This document shows, piece after piece, positions 20,049 to 29,403 of a DNA stretch of 64,000 nucleotides. The notes below the pieces were generated by a model. The model ran no database searches, was not told the origin of the DNA, and saw nothing but the letters and a program-made list of their open reading frames with translations. This DNA is from Methanococcoides methylutens MM1 (GTDB lineage: Archaea > Halobacteriota > Methanosarcinia > Methanosarcinales > Methanosarcinaceae): contig NZ_CP009518.1 of assembly GCF_000970325.1 (NCBI RefSeq), forward strand, positions 1,116,001 to 1,180,000, in the 5' to 3' direction. Position 1 is the stretch's first letter, and each line of letters opens with the position of its first letter. Position numbers and translations under genes: made by a program.

Positions 20049-20628
20049 ATGAAAATTCGTTGCGAGTGGGCAAATACAAACGACCTTGAAAAAAAGGTAT
20101 CACGACACTCAATGGGGAGTACCCGTGCATGATGACCAGGTCCTTTTTGAGTTTCTGATACTTGAAGGTGCACAGGCAGGTTTGAGCTGGGATACAATTT
20201 TGAAAAGAAGAGATGCTTATAATGAAGCCTTTGATTATTTTGATTTCAACAAAGTTGCTGCATATGATGAAGAATAGGTTGAAGAACTGATGCAAAACAG
20301 TGGCATCATACGCAACAGGAGAAAGATCCTGTCTTCGATAAAGAATGCCAGGGCATTCATCAAAATAATAGATGAATTCGGGTCCTTTGACAATTATATT
20401 TGGGATTTTGTAAACCATACACCGATACAGAATTCTTTCAATTCCATCAATGACATCCCAGCAAAGACCGAGCTATCTGAAAAGATTAGCAAGGACCTGA
20501 AGAAAAGAGGCTTTTCATTTGTTGGCCCTACTATAATCTATGCGTTCATGCAGGCAGTTGGGATCGTCAATGACCATCAGGTCGGGTGCTTCAGGCACGA
20601 AGAATGCAGGAAAATGGCTGATGAATAA
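20049..20628 (+). pseudogene. tag: DNA-3-methyladenine glycosylase I (tag), interrupted by a frameshift and an in-frame UAG
   Basis: The start MKIRCEWANTND is the usual Tag N-terminus. After the A7 run at 20089-20095 the reading continues one frame over as YHDTQWGVPVHDD, so one A is surplus. The second part then meets TAG at 20275-20277 (AYDEE-stop-VEELMQNSG), where relatives usually carry lysine or another residue. The frame beyond resumes correct Tag sequence through GFSFVGPTIIYAFMQAVG and DHQVGCFRH. The total length (about 192 codons) is normal. Either this is a recent pseudogene, or the UAG is read as pyrrolysine and the A-run is a sequencing or slippage matter. Tag excises alkylated adenine from DNA. 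Confidence 0.8.
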
Positions 20629-20760
20629 GTGAACAGAACAGCAAGTAAACAATAAAAAGCAAAAAATGGAGCGAAAAATGAACTGAACAGTCCAAAAATG
20701 CGATACGTTTATATGTTTAGAAGCATTGTAGGTGTGCTCATAACAGCAATCAGTCGCAAT

Positions 20761-20833
20761 GTCCGAATAGTGTAGAGGCCTATCATGGAGCCCTGTCGAG
20801 GCTCCGACCCGGGTTCGAATCCCGGTTCGGGCG
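20761..20833 (+). tRNA. tRNA-Asp (GTC)
   Basis: Acceptor GTCCGAA pairs with TTCGGGC through one T-G pair. Anticodon stem GAGCC/GGCTC encloses loop CTGTCGA with anticodon GTC. T arm CCGGG-TTCGAAT-CCCGG is perfect. Discriminator base is G, as expected for Asp. CCA is not encoded and no intron is present. Confidence 0.95.
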
Positions 20834-20838
20834 TTTCT

Positions 20839-20879
20839 GAGATTACCGGCATCTTCGCCGGTAAACTAATCTCTTTTTT
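20839..20879 (+). terminator. Strong hairpin with T-run after tRNA-Asp
   Basis: TTACCGGC (20843-20850) pairs with GCCGGTAA (20857-20864) across ATCTTC. GAGATT (20839-20844) and AATCTC (20868-20873) can pair outside it. A T-run follows (20874-20879). Confidence 0.75.
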
Positions 20880-20931
20880 GTAATTCAAACTAAGAAATAA
20901 TCCTGGATAACAGAAGCTACTGCTCTATATG

Positions 20932-21034
20932 TGGGAGCATAAGCGAAGCGGGGTGTAAAACGTTTTTGGGGAGGTACTTTGTCAGACCGAAGTCGGATTG
21001 GAGTGGCAAAGAATTTTCTTCGCTTTCACTCCCA
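20932..21034. other. Large stem structure, possible structured RNA of unknown type
   Basis: TGGGAG (20932-20937) pairs with CTCCCA (21029-21034). After a 3x3 internal loop, AAGCGAAG (20941-20948) pairs with CTTCGCTT (21018-21025). Inside, CTTTG (20977-20981) pairs with CAAAG (21007-21011), enclosing a small CCG/CGG arm. The rest of the 390-base gap between tRNA-Asp and the convergent ligase gene has no open frame of note. The nested pairing suggests a folded RNA or a decayed element. No known RNA family recognised, and strand is unclear. Confidence 0.4.
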
Positions 21035-21223
21035 TAGAATGTATCGGGTTCGTACTAAAAACGGGTTGTGGTTGATCCAAATATTTATTTAATATTTATT
21101 TAATAAAATAAACAAGTTAATTGAGTTACTTAGCTGAGATCACCAAACACCACATGCAAGTTCATCTGCCTGTAATCAGATCAAAAAAAATAAAATAAAC
21201 TAAAATAAAACGAAATGATCGAA

Positions 21224-22582
21224 TCATCTTCGATCAACAACTCTCTTCGCCCTTCCTTTCAGCTTGTACAATTCAAGCTCTCTAGATCCCATCAGTTTGA
21301 TATCAACATCGAGATTCCCGTCATTATAAAGCCCTCTGGTTCCTGTTATAGTAGAAAGGAAACCTTTCAGGAAATTCTCCTCAATAACAGACCTGTCACA
21401 TTTTTCCGGATCGATGCATTCCAAACTTACCTTAAGAATAGAAACTCCTTCCTCATCCTCGTACAGGAAAGCTTCGTACTCCCCTGTCAGATAATCCATG
21501 TTCTCCCTCTGAAAAACACCTCTTTCGACATCCACCCGATTGAATGGGGAACCTGATACCCAGAAGGTCTCAGCCTCTCGTTCGGGAGTGAAGATACGCA
21601 TGTGTGTCCTGCCACATGCACATTTTTTCCTTGATAGTACAACAGTTGTATCCTCAGTATCATAGTTGATCAGGAGACTTCCGCACTTTTCACCGGGGCT
21701 CAGGAGTGTCGTCAGAACTATCCTGCCACATTCTCCATCCTCTAGGAACTCCTTCCGGTGCGGGTCATAGATATCCAGGTGAACGAGATCTTCCGGAACA
21801 TGGAGCCCATTTTGCTCCGTACACTCCCCGCACATCGTCCCTTCGGTACTTCCATAGGTGTTGTATACAGGACAGTCCCAGATTTCCTGGAGATAGCTCC
21901 TGCTTTCCTCAGCAAAGCTCTCTCCTCCCACAACCAGCTTTTCGATACTGGTTTCTTTTGGATCTATGCCTTCGCTTTCGAGCCTTCTTGCAAGCCTTAA
22001 AAGCTTGAAGACACTTGCGACAATGCCTGTGGGTCGGTAGCTTTCCAGGACGCGTGTGGGAAAGACACATTTACCTTCCGGTATGACTGCCATGCCTACA
22101 TCGCGTGCAGAAAGTGTCATTGTATTGGCTCCCACATTCATTCCGTAGGAAGCACACATTATCATCCTATCTCCTGTTCCAAATCCCTGAGATGTGAAAC
22201 TTCGGCTGTATTTTTCAGCAAAACGTAGCCAGTCATCCCATGTGAGGAAAAATGCCTTGGGAGTACCGCTTGTGCCACTGGTCTCATGTATAGTAAAAAT
22301 ATCTTCCCAGCTGGTACTCATAAAGTTAAAATCATTGGTTTTTGGAGGCTGGTTGTTCCTTATAAGCTCGCCAGAGACCAGTGGCATTTCCAGCAGGTCT
22401 TCATGGTCCCGGATGCTCGAAGGTGAGACATTGTTTTGTTCAAACCATTTCCTGTAAAAGGAAGAATGTTTTACAGCGTAGTCTATGGTATATCTCAATT
22501 TCTCTTCGACCAGAGCATCAAGGTCCCCCCGCTCCATGGTCTCTATTTCTTCATTGTAATACTCCCCACTCAAATTCTTCAC
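21224..22582 (-). CDS. Adenylate-forming ligase of the phenylacetate-CoA ligase / coenzyme F390 synthetase family
   Basis: 452 residues, normal for the PaaK-like family. The ATP loop is SGTSGTPKAFFLTWDDW near residue 100; the adenine-binding segment is YNTYGSTEGTMCGEC near 240. A CxCGR motif (CACGRTHMRIF, about 335-345) is shared by PaaK and by methanogen F390 synthetases, which adenylate coenzyme F420 under oxidative stress. Which substrate applies cannot be told from sequence alone. Start is GTG at 22582, with AAGGG a few bases upstream; N-terminal YYNEEIETM is conserved in the family. The next gene upstream (UbiB-like) is co-directional. Confidence 0.85.
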   Translation of the reverse strand: MKNLSGEYYNEEIETMERGDLDALVEEKLRYTIDYAVKHSSFYRKWFEQNNVSPSSIRDHEDLLEMPLVSGELIRNNQPPKTNDFNFMSTSWEDIFTIHETSGTSGTPKAFFLTWDDWLRFAEKYSRSFTSQGFGTGDRMIMCASYGMNVGANTMTLSARDVGMAVIPEGKCVFPTRVLESYRPTGIVASVFKLLRLARRLESEGIDPKETSIEKLVVGGESFAEESRSYLQEIWDCPVYNTYGSTEGTMCGECTEQNGLHVPEDLVHLDIYDPHRKEFLEDGECGRIVLTTLLSPGEKCGSLLINYDTEDTTVVLSRKKCACGRTHMRIFTPEREAETFWVSGSPFNRVDVERGVFQRENMDYLTGEYEAFLYEDEEGVSILKVSLECIDPEKCDRSVIEENFLKGFLSTITGTRGLYNDGNLDVDIKLMGSRELELYKLKGRAKRVVDRR

Positions 22583-22653
22583 CCCTTGCCCTTAATAAGG
22601 CAATTCTGTATTATTGATTTTCTTGAATTTTTGTTTAGCTGATGCTATTAATT

Positions 22654-24279
22654 TTACTGACTTCGCAGGAACAACACTCCAAACATAAAGATACCTACAA
22701 CGAATCCTGCGATTCCAAGGGTTGCAAGGCTACCCTCCAACTGTGATGCCATATAGGCTGAAGCCACCAGGATAATAGACAGGAAGACATACTTTGCAAG
22801 GTTCTCGATCATTCTGTCATGCTTGATCTCCCGGGTCTTTTCTTCCAGTTTCTCTATACGATATCCCCTTATCGTCTCGATAACATCATTTACGCCCTGT
22901 GGCAGGTTCTTGAATATCTCAAGATACCTGTCGCCTTCCAGCAGGAAGTATTCAGCTGCCCTGAATGGTGAATATCTCTTCATCATAACCATGGCGATTA
23001 GTCTCTTGGCATCTTCGATAATGTTGAACCTTGGATCAAGTTCCAGGCATACCCCTTCTACAAGAACCAGAGAACGTTCAAGTGTAGAGAAATCGCTCGG
23101 AAGAGATAGGTTGTACTTTAAAGCAAGATTTGCATAACTATCGTTCTGTCGTTCTCCGAGAGCGAAGTTTTGTATTGATATAAGCGTATCAAGGTCAACC
23201 TTGAACTTATGTACATTAATCTCATCCTTGTTGATATTGGCAATTTTCAGGAAAGCATCAAACGCGATATCGACATTCTTTTTGTATATTCCATAGAAAA
23301 GATTCAGCATATTCCTTCGAAGATCTGAGTCTATAAGTCCCACAGCACCGAAATCGATGTAAGCAATTCCATCATCACGAAGGAGGATGTTTCCTGAATG
23401 GGGATCCGCATGGTAGAATCCATGCACATATACCTGGTTCAGGTAACTTGAACTGATAATGTGAGCATATTTTGATCTGGTCTTCTGGTCCGTTGTGTCA
23501 AGGTCTTTTACAAGAATACCTTCCATATAATCCATTACAAGAACGCTTTCAGTACAGTATTCATCGTGTACTGCCGGTATATGGACATCCCGTACATCAC
23601 TGAAGATCTCCTCGAACCTTTTGATGTTTCGGGCTTCATTCAGGAGGTTAACTTCTTTGTTAAGCATATCCTGGAATTCATCAAGAAAATCATCGATGTC
23701 GATATTATCTCCAAAACCACCAACTTTTTTCATTATGGGCTTGAGGTCATTGATAATAGCAAGGTCAACATTGATCTGGTCTATAAGACCGGGTTTTGCG
23801 ATCTTGACGGCCACTTTTTTATCATCAATCCTCGCTTCGTAGACCTGGGCAATGGATGCACTTGCAATTGGTTTCCTTTTGAAATCATCAAAATTAGAAA
23901 GAAACTCGGATACAATGGTATCAGTATCTGCTTCCGCAATTGAACAGCCGGCACGGAATCCCTCAAGGGACTCGGTCATTTCTTCAAGTTCAAGAGGACG
24001 GACTTTGTTCTGGAGCTGGGAAAGTTCCCTTACGTAATCAATGGGAAGGAGATCAGGGCGTTTGCTCATGATCTGTCCCAGTTTGATGAACGTTACTCCG
24101 AGATCTTCAAATGCAAGCCTGAGCTTCCGGGCATTTTTCTGCCTCTCGACATCGATATAGCAGGTTCCCTTTCTGTTGGAAACATAGTTCTGCTGTATGT
24201 CCTTGTACAGAAGGCTGACCAGGTTATATTTGAAAAAGACCTTTGCAATGGAGAAATAACGTCTTGTCTTCTTGAACAT
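22654..24279 (-). CDS. ABC1/UbiB/AarF family atypical kinase
   Basis: 541 residues. UbiB-family hallmarks: KxGQ motif in FIKLGQIMSKRPDLLP (about 45-60), alanine-rich loop PIASASIAQVYEA instead of a kinase P-loop, VAVKI lysine, HADPHSGNILL and YIDFGAVG metal-binding aspartates. Two transmembrane helices close the C-terminus (about 495-538). Members bind ATP and act on membrane lipids, in bacteria for ubiquinone synthesis; in methanogens a role in methanophenazine or isoprenoid lipid handling is possible but unproven. No clear ribosome binding site before ATG 24279. Confidence 0.92.
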   Translation of the reverse strand: MFKKTRRYFSIAKVFFKYNLVSLLYKDIQQNYVSNRKGTCYIDVERQKNARKLRLAFEDLGVTFIKLGQIMSKRPDLLPIDYVRELSQLQNKVRPLELEEMTESLEGFRAGCSIAEADTDTIVSEFLSNFDDFKRKPIASASIAQVYEARIDDKKVAVKIAKPGLIDQINVDLAIINDLKPIMKKVGGFGDNIDIDDFLDEFQDMLNKEVNLLNEARNIKRFEEIFSDVRDVHIPAVHDEYCTESVLVMDYMEGILVKDLDTTDQKTRSKYAHIISSSYLNQVYVHGFYHADPHSGNILLRDDGIAYIDFGAVGLIDSDLRRNMLNLFYGIYKKNVDIAFDAFLKIANINKDEINVHKFKVDLDTLISIQNFALGERQNDSYANLALKYNLSLPSDFSTLERSLVLVEGVCLELDPRFNIIEDAKRLIAMVMMKRYSPFRAAEYFLLEGDRYLEIFKNLPQGVNDVIETIRGYRIEKLEEKTREIKHDRMIENLAKYVFLSIILVASAYMASQLEGSLATLGIAGFVVGIFMFGVLFLRSQ

Positions 24280-24560
24280 TGATATAATGTATGCTTTGTT
24301 CTACTAAATAAATTGAAGGGTGAACAGAGCATGAGCAATATTTTTTAGAACCTGTTTATTTGTACATTATTCATCTTTACTATCCTATGTTGATAATTAA
24401 TTTCTGTATTATAAGAAAAGCATAAGTATGAACAATATTTCAAGGCAAAATTATTTAAAGCATCTTCTGTTTCTGATTTTTAATCCATTAATAGTTAATT
24501 TTAAATATTATTACTACGGAAGTACGCTGCATATTACCGTAATAAAATCGGAGTAGAATT

Positions 24561-25784
24561 ATGTACGATACAGGAACAACAGGCTTTATGCTGATCTCGA
24601 CGAGTCTTGTTATGCTTATGACGCCAGGACTGGCGTTTTTCTATGGCGGGCTTGCATGTAAAAGAAATATTCTCGGAATAATGATGCAAACCTTCCTTTC
24701 ACTGGGAATTACAACGATTTTATGGTTCATCATGGGTTATTCGTTATGCTTCAGTGGTGGAGAAGGAGGAATAATAGGAAATCTGGATAAGATGTTCCTG
24801 AACGGCGTTACAATAGACTCGGCTTTCTCAGCTACCGGAAAGATCCCGGAGATCGTTTTTGTATCCTATCAGATGATGTTTGCGATCATTACTCCTGCAC
24901 TAATAACCGGTGCATTCGTCAATCGTGTTACTTTCAAAGCATACGTTATCTTCCTTGTTCTGTGGCAGATATTTGTCTACTACCCATTCGTCCATATGGT
25001 CTGGGGAGGCGGTCTGTTGTCAACGCTTGGTGTGCTTGATTTCGCAGGTGGTATCGTTGTCCATGCAACTGCAGGGTTCGCTGCTCTAGCATCGGTATTC
25101 TATGTTGGCAAGAGAATGGATACGAAGGCAAATCCAAATAGTATTCCACTTGTTGCAATAGGTACAGCCTTGCTGTGGTTTGGATGGTTCGGATTCAATG
25201 CAGGAAGTGAACTTAATCTGGATGGCATCACAACACTTGCATTCATAAACACAGATATCTCTGCATCATTTGCAGCTATTACATGGTTGCTCATCGAATG
25301 GAAAAAAGAAGGACAGCCAAAATTTGTAGGACTACTTACAGGATCGGTTGCCGGTCTTGCAACGATCACCCCTGCTGCAGGATTCGTATCAATGCCGGTT
25401 GCTGCAATAATGGGAATATGTGCAGGTATTGGATGTTATGCTGCCGTTCACATCAAGAACAGGTTCGGATGGGATGATGCCCTTGATGTATGGGGCGTAC
25501 ATGGAATGGGTGGTGTTCTGGGAACGATTCTTCTTGGTGTTTTCGCATCCACAGCGATCAATCCATCAGGTGCTGACGGCCTAATTTATGGGGGAACATC
25601 CTTCTTTGTAATCCAATTTGTTGCTGTGGTAGCAACATCTGTCTACGCATTCGTCTTCACGTTCATGATGCTGAAATTGATCGATGTTATTACACCGGTC
25701 AAAGTTTCAGAAGAACATGAATGCCTTGGATTGGATTGGGCGATACATGGTGAAAATGCATATGATCATGATTTTGCCAATTAA
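24561..25784 (+). CDS. amt: Ammonium transporter, Amt family
   Basis: 407 residues with 11 hydrophobic helices. Amt signatures: MTPGLAFFYGGLACKRN in helix 1, DFAGGIVVHATAGFAAL with the first pore His, WFGWFGFNAGSEL, and DVWGVHGMGGVLGTILLG with the second pore His. Imports NH4+/NH3. Ribosome binding site GGAGTAG before the ATG. A partial inverted repeat, TACGG/CCGTA (24515-24541), lies upstream. Unusually for amt, no glnK/PII gene follows. Confidence 0.95.
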   Translation: MYDTGTTGFMLISTSLVMLMTPGLAFFYGGLACKRNILGIMMQTFLSLGITTILWFIMGYSLCFSGGEGGIIGNLDKMFLNGVTIDSAFSATGKIPEIVFVSYQMMFAIITPALITGAFVNRVTFKAYVIFLVLWQIFVYYPFVHMVWGGGLLSTLGVLDFAGGIVVHATAGFAALASVFYVGKRMDTKANPNSIPLVAIGTALLWFGWFGFNAGSELNLDGITTLAFINTDISASFAAITWLLIEWKKEGQPKFVGLLTGSVAGLATITPAAGFVSMPVAAIMGICAGIGCYAAVHIKNRFGWDDALDVWGVHGMGGVLGTILLGVFASTAINPSGADGLIYGGTSFFVIQFVAVVATSVYAFVFTFMMLKLIDVITPVKVSEEHECLGLDWAIHGENAYDHDFAN

Positions 25785-25818
25785 ATGATTCTCTGAAAAA
25801 AGATAATATTGAATCTAT

Positions 25819-25840
25819 CCCTCCTGTTTTTTCAGGAGGG
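25819..25840. terminator. Perfect hairpin between convergent amt and GNAT genes
   Basis: CCCTCCTG-TTTTTT-CAGGAGGG, an 8-bp stem with a T6 loop, in the 78-base gap between convergent stops. Confidence 0.75.
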
Positions 25841-25862
25841 AGCAACTCCTTTTACTTTGTCA

Positions 25863-26291
25863 TTAGTTTTTACTTTTCTTCAGCATCCACACATGCTCTA
25901 TGCCGCCATCATCAAAGGTCTCACCAAATTCCTCAAAACCAAAGGACTGGTAAAAACCTCTTGCGTACATTTGTGAGCTGAGATAGATATCGTTATATCC
26001 AGATTCTGATGCCTTTTGAAGCAGCAGTTCCATGAGGATTCGACCAAGACCGGTCCCACGGTGTGTGTTCAGTACACATATTCTCCCAATGTAGGACTTA
26101 GCATCTTTTTCATAGAACCTGCCGGTTGCGATCGGTTCGTTCTCTGAGAACAGCACGAGGTGTGTGGCATAGCCATCCATCTCATCGATCTCTATCTCTT
26201 CAGGGATAGCCTGCTCATCAATAAAGACGGCTTTCCGGACACTGAAGGCTTCATCGAAGCCCTCCATGCCTTTAGTCCACCGGATCTGCAT
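25863..26291 (-). CDS. GNAT family N-acetyltransferase
   Basis: 142 residues. GNAT fold with acetyl-CoA binding motif A: ICVLNTHRGTGLGRILMELLL (R-x-x-G-x-G). Preceded by HLVLFSENEPIATGRFY and followed by YLSSQMYARGFYQSFGFEEFG. The N-terminal VRKAVFIDEQAIPEE resembles the ElaA-like/YjcF group. Acceptor substrate unknown. The ATG at 26291 immediately follows the stop of a small membrane protein gene, so the two are co-transcribed. Confidence 0.88.
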   Translation of the reverse strand: MQIRWTKGMEGFDEAFSVRKAVFIDEQAIPEEIEIDEMDGYATHLVLFSENEPIATGRFYEKDAKSYIGRICVLNTHRGTGLGRILMELLLQKASESGYNDIYLSSQMYARGFYQSFGFEEFGETFDDGGIEHVWMLKKSKN

Positions 26292-26468
26292 TTATTCCCC
26301 TCTGCTTTTCACCCTGAGGTAGATCAGAGTAATGAGTCCTGCAATTGTACCTGCAGGGAGTCCTACGAATATGGAGAAGAAGATGCGTTCCTGAAGAAGG
26401 TCAGTTACGGCAATTGTTACTATAGCAAATACAATTAAAGCTATCAGAAAGTGGACTATTCTCATCAT
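26292..26468 (-). CDS. Small two-helix membrane protein
   Basis: 58 residues from ATG 26468 (MMRIVHF). Helix 1 is about residues 4-22 (VHFLIALIVFAIVTIAV) and helix 2 about 31-50 (FSIFVGLPAGTIAGLITLIYL), ending VKSRGE. Its stop abuts the GNAT start, and it begins 41 bases after the stop of the oxidoreductase operon. No family recognised. The frame is open upstream into that operon, but the upstream part reads as shadow sequence. Confidence 0.6.
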   Translation of the reverse strand: MMRIVHFLIALIVFAIVTIAVTDLLQERIFFSIFVGLPAGTIAGLITLIYLRVKSRGE

Positions 26469-26508
26469 GTTGGTCAAAAATAAAGTTTGCCGGAAATTAA
26501 CCGGCAAC

Positions 26509-27936
26509 TTATTTAATGTTTTCTCTTGACCACTTTGCACCGGCTTCAAGAATATCCAGGTTCATCGGGATAAGCTTTGGCTTGCTTGCAAAAGTATCCT
26601 CGATCGCTTCCCTGAAAACCTTCTCCGGAAGACGTGTGTCACCCTGTGCCATAAGCACACCGAGCATGACGGTATTTGCAGCTTTCACTGAGCCAGCATC
26701 CTTTGCGATCTGCATGGATGGTACTGCAATTGCCCTTACTCCTTCAGGAGTATCGAAATCGCCAATGGTATCGTCATAAAGGATGAGTCCTCCCTTCTTC
26801 ACATCATTTGCGAATTTCTCAAGGGATGGCTGGTTAAGTGCCACAAGCACATCAGACTCGTAAACAACAGGTGAACCAATGGATTCTCCTGAAATGACGA
26901 CTGAACAGTTGGATGTTCCACCGCGCTGTTCAGGTCCGTATGATGGATACCAGGAAGCATAGCGCTGGTCACGGCATCCTGCACGTGCAAGTGTAAGTCC
27001 CATGCTCAATACACCCTGTCCACCGAAACCGGCGATCTTAACAAGTGCCTGGCCAAACTCAGGGTCAGGTACCGAATCAGGGGATGCGCTGCTTTCAAGG
27101 CTGTAAAGGTCATCAATAGCTTTCTTTGAGAAATCACTATCAGAGCGTAGCAGTGGTTCGGTCTCGTCGAAGTTGTCCCTGAAGTTACCGAGAGGGAATT
27201 CCTTCTCCATCATCTCGTTCACGAACTCAGTGCTCTGCTCGGAGTTCTGCCTGAGGTTGGTCGGACATGTGGAAAGTACTTCAACGAATGCGTATCCTTT
27301 GCCTTCCTTCTGGACCTCAAGAGCTCTTCTGACAGCTTTCTTTGCCTTCCTTATGTGTGCGATATCAGATATTGAGACACGCTCTATGAACACAGGAGCC
27401 TTGAGGTTGTCAAGAAGCTCGCACATGTGCATTGGGTATCCTGCAAAGCGTGGGTCCCTTCCATCAGGACATGTGACTGTCTTCTCACCGATCAGTGTTG
27501 TTGGTGCCATCTGGCCACCGGTCATACCATAGACGGTGTTGTTCACGAAGAACACTGCCATCTTTTCACCACGGTTAGCTGCCTGCATGGTCTCATTAAG
27601 ACCGATGGATGCAAGGTCACCATCACCCTGGTATGCGATCACAACAGAGTTGTCCTGTGCCCTTGACATACCTGTACCTACAGCAGGTGCACGTCCGTGT
27701 GCCACCTGAAGGTTTCCACAGTCAAAGTAGTAGTAAGCGAAAACCGCACAACCTACAGGACTGATCATAACGCTTCTGTCTTGGATCTCAAGGTCTTCCA
27801 TGGCCTCTCCGATAAGTTTGTGCAAAATACCGTGTCCGCATCCCGGACAGTAGTGAGTAGCAGCTGGAGCAGCTCCGCCTTTGCGTGGGAATTCCGGATA
27901 GATTCCGGATGGTCTTCCAATGATCTTTTCTGCCAT
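26509..27936 (-). CDS. 2-oxoacid:ferredoxin oxidoreductase, fused beta and gamma subunits (VOR-type)
   Basis: 475 residues. The beta half (about 1-245) binds thiamine pyrophosphate ([20 protein letters not shown]) and an Fe-S cluster (cysteines in [10 protein letters not shown] and elsewhere). The gamma half (about 305-475) starts [20 protein letters not shown], typical of the POR gamma family. The two are separate genes in many archaea, so the fusion is notable, though known in Methanosarcinales. The ATG at 27936 has GGAGG seven bases upstream; an overlapping ATG lies at 27942. With the alpha subunit and ferredoxin it oxidises 2-oxoacids to acyl-CoA, or runs in reverse. Confidence 0.92.
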   Translation of the reverse strand: MAEKIIGRPSGIYPEFPRKGGAAPAATHYCPGCGHGILHKLIGEAMEDLEIQDRSVMISPVGCAVFAYYYFDCGNLQVAHGRAPAVGTGMSRAQDNSVVIAYQGDGDLASIGLNETMQAANRGEKMAVFFVNNTVYGMTGGQMAPTTLIGEKTVTCPDGRDPRFAGYPMHMCELLDNLKAPVFIERVSISDIAHIRKAKKAVRRALEVQKEGKGYAFVEVLSTCPTNLRQNSEQSTEFVNEMMEKEFPLGNFRDNFDETEPLLRSDSDFSKKAIDDLYSLESSASPDSVPDPEFGQALVKIAGFGGQGVLSMGLTLARAGCRDQRYASWYPSYGPEQRGGTSNCSVVISGESIGSPVVYESDVLVALNQPSLEKFANDVKKGGLILYDDTIGDFDTPEGVRAIAVPSMQIAKDAGSVKAANTVMLGVLMAQGDTRLPEKVFREAIEDTFASKPKLIPMNLDILEAGAKWSRENIK

Positions 27937-27938
27937 GT

Positions 27939-29000
27939 TCATTCCTCCCTTGCAGCAATTTCTCTTATCTTTTCCATGACCTGGTCCATTGTGATCAGGT
28001 TTCCGCCCATGCGGTTAACGAGTTCCACCTTTTTGCTGCAACCGGTGGCAAGGCGTATGTCATCCCTTAGCTGGCCGTTGCTCATCTCTACGGATACGAA
28101 GGTCTTATCTCCTGCATCTGCAAGTTCCTTTAGCTGGTCTTCAGGGAACGGGAACAATGTTATCGGACGGAAAAGACCGACCTTGATGCCTTCCCTTCTT
28201 GCGATCTCCACAGCTGAACGGCAGATCCTGCTACTGATTCCGTAGGCCACAAGCACGATCTCTGCATCGTCCATCATGTATTCTTCGTACTCGACCTCGT
28301 TCTTCTTGATGGTCTCATACTTCTCCTGAAGTTCATAGTTGAAGTCCTCAAGCTGGTCGAAGTCCAGAAAGATGGATGTTACAAGATTCTCTCGTGTTTC
28401 CTTTGTTCCACAGACAGCCCATGATTCATCAATGACAGGTTCCACAGCTTCCTCAGGGAACTGGAGTGGCTCGATCATCTGGCCGAGCACACCGTCTGCC
28501 AGTACAACAACAGGGTTGCGGTACTTTGTTGAAAGTTCAAATGCCTTTATTGTGAAATCACACATCTCCTGTACGGAGTTCGGTGCGACGACGATGTTGC
28601 GGTAGTTTCCGTGTCCGCCACCCTTTACTACCTGCACGTAATCTCCCTGTTCTGGACCGATGTTACCAAGACCGGGACCTGCTCTCATGATGTCCACGAT
28701 GACACATGGGAGTTCAGCTCCTGCAAGATATGAAACACCTTCCTGTTTCAGGCTCATGCCAGGACCGGATGAAGCGGTCAAGACCCTGTGGCCAGCGGAT
28801 GCTGCACCATATACCATGTTGATCGCAGCCTCTTCGGATTCTGCCTGTACGAACTTCCTTCCAAGCTTCGGGAATGTCTGGGAAGCTTCGTGGAGGATCT
28901 CACTTGCAGGTGTGATCGGGTAACCGAAATAACAGTCACAGCCTGCATATAAAGCACCAATGACAACTGCGGAGTTGCCTTTAATCAATTGTGTAGCCAT
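27939..29000 (-). CDS. 2-oxoacid:ferredoxin oxidoreductase, alpha subunit (VorB-like)
   Basis: 353 residues. Pyrimidine-binding thiamine domain: [15 protein letters not shown] and the conserved Glu in [19 protein letters not shown], then [13 protein letters not shown]. The sequence is closest in style to 3-methyl-2-oxobutanoate (branched-chain) oxidoreductase alpha subunits, rather than pyruvate ones. Ribosome binding site GAGGTAA before the ATG. Its stop overlaps the next gene. Confidence 0.9.
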   Translation of the reverse strand: MATQLIKGNSAVVIGALYAGCDCYFGYPITPASEILHEASQTFPKLGRKFVQAESEEAAINMVYGAASAGHRVLTASSGPGMSLKQEGVSYLAGAELPCVIVDIMRAGPGLGNIGPEQGDYVQVVKGGGHGNYRNIVVAPNSVQEMCDFTIKAFELSTKYRNPVVVLADGVLGQMIEPLQFPEEAVEPVIDESWAVCGTKETRENLVTSIFLDFDQLEDFNYELQEKYETIKKNEVEYEEYMMDDAEIVLVAYGISSRICRSAVEIARREGIKVGLFRPITLFPFPEDQLKELADAGDKTFVSVEMSNGQLRDDIRLATGCSKKVELVNRMGGNLITMDQVMEKIREIAAREE

Positions 29001-29021
29001 AGTATTACCTCTTTTTTTGGC

Positions 29022-29264
29022 TTATTTTTCCTTGATCGGGACGTGCACTGCAATTGCCAGTGGCTCAGGACAGGTGTAGTAACAGTTTCCACAGCCTATG
29101 CATCCTTCTCCCGTATATTCAACATAGTGGTAGCCGCGTTCGTTGATCTGTTCGCTCATGAAGAGCACATCCTTTGGACATGCAGCTACGCATCTTTCAC
29201 ATCCTTTACACTCAATGATGTTGAGTTCCGGATATGGTTGCATCTTTTCATTATTTTCAGACAT
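29022..29264 (-). CDS. Two-cluster [4Fe-4S] ferredoxin subunit of the oxidoreductase
   Basis: 80 residues with two cysteine motifs: [12 protein letters not shown] and [12 protein letters not shown], each binding one [4Fe-4S] cluster. It is the delta-type subunit passing electrons to free ferredoxin. It lies 21 bases before the alpha gene. A small hairpin GGACC/GGTCC (29283-29297) precedes the start codon, which is reached through AGTTGATATC, a leader also seen before the regulator gene at 31707. Confidence 0.92.
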   Translation of the reverse strand: MSENNEKMQPYPELNIIECKGCERCVAACPKDVLFMSEQINERGYHYVEYTGEGCIGCGNCYYTCPEPLAIAVHVPIKEK

Positions 29265-29403
29265 GATATCAACTCAATGAAGGGACCACGAAGGTCCGGA
29301 ATTATCAATTGTTAAATATTTTAGATCAAACTCTTTTTGATATGTTCAAAGTGATTTGATCAGGAAACCTTCCGGCTCCCTGACATGAAGTTATCAGGAT
29401 TTA

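Noticed and set aside
20088-20097. Programmed frameshift at the A7 run of tag
   Set aside because: The run resembles an A-AAA-AAG slippery site, but a -1 shift would give the wrong frame; restoring Tag needs +1, so programmed -1 slippage is not supported.
24515-24541. NrpR-type nitrogen operator before amt
   Set aside because: There is a TACGG/CCGTA pair but spacing and sequence do not match the GGTA-6-TACC type used by Methanosarcina NrpR.
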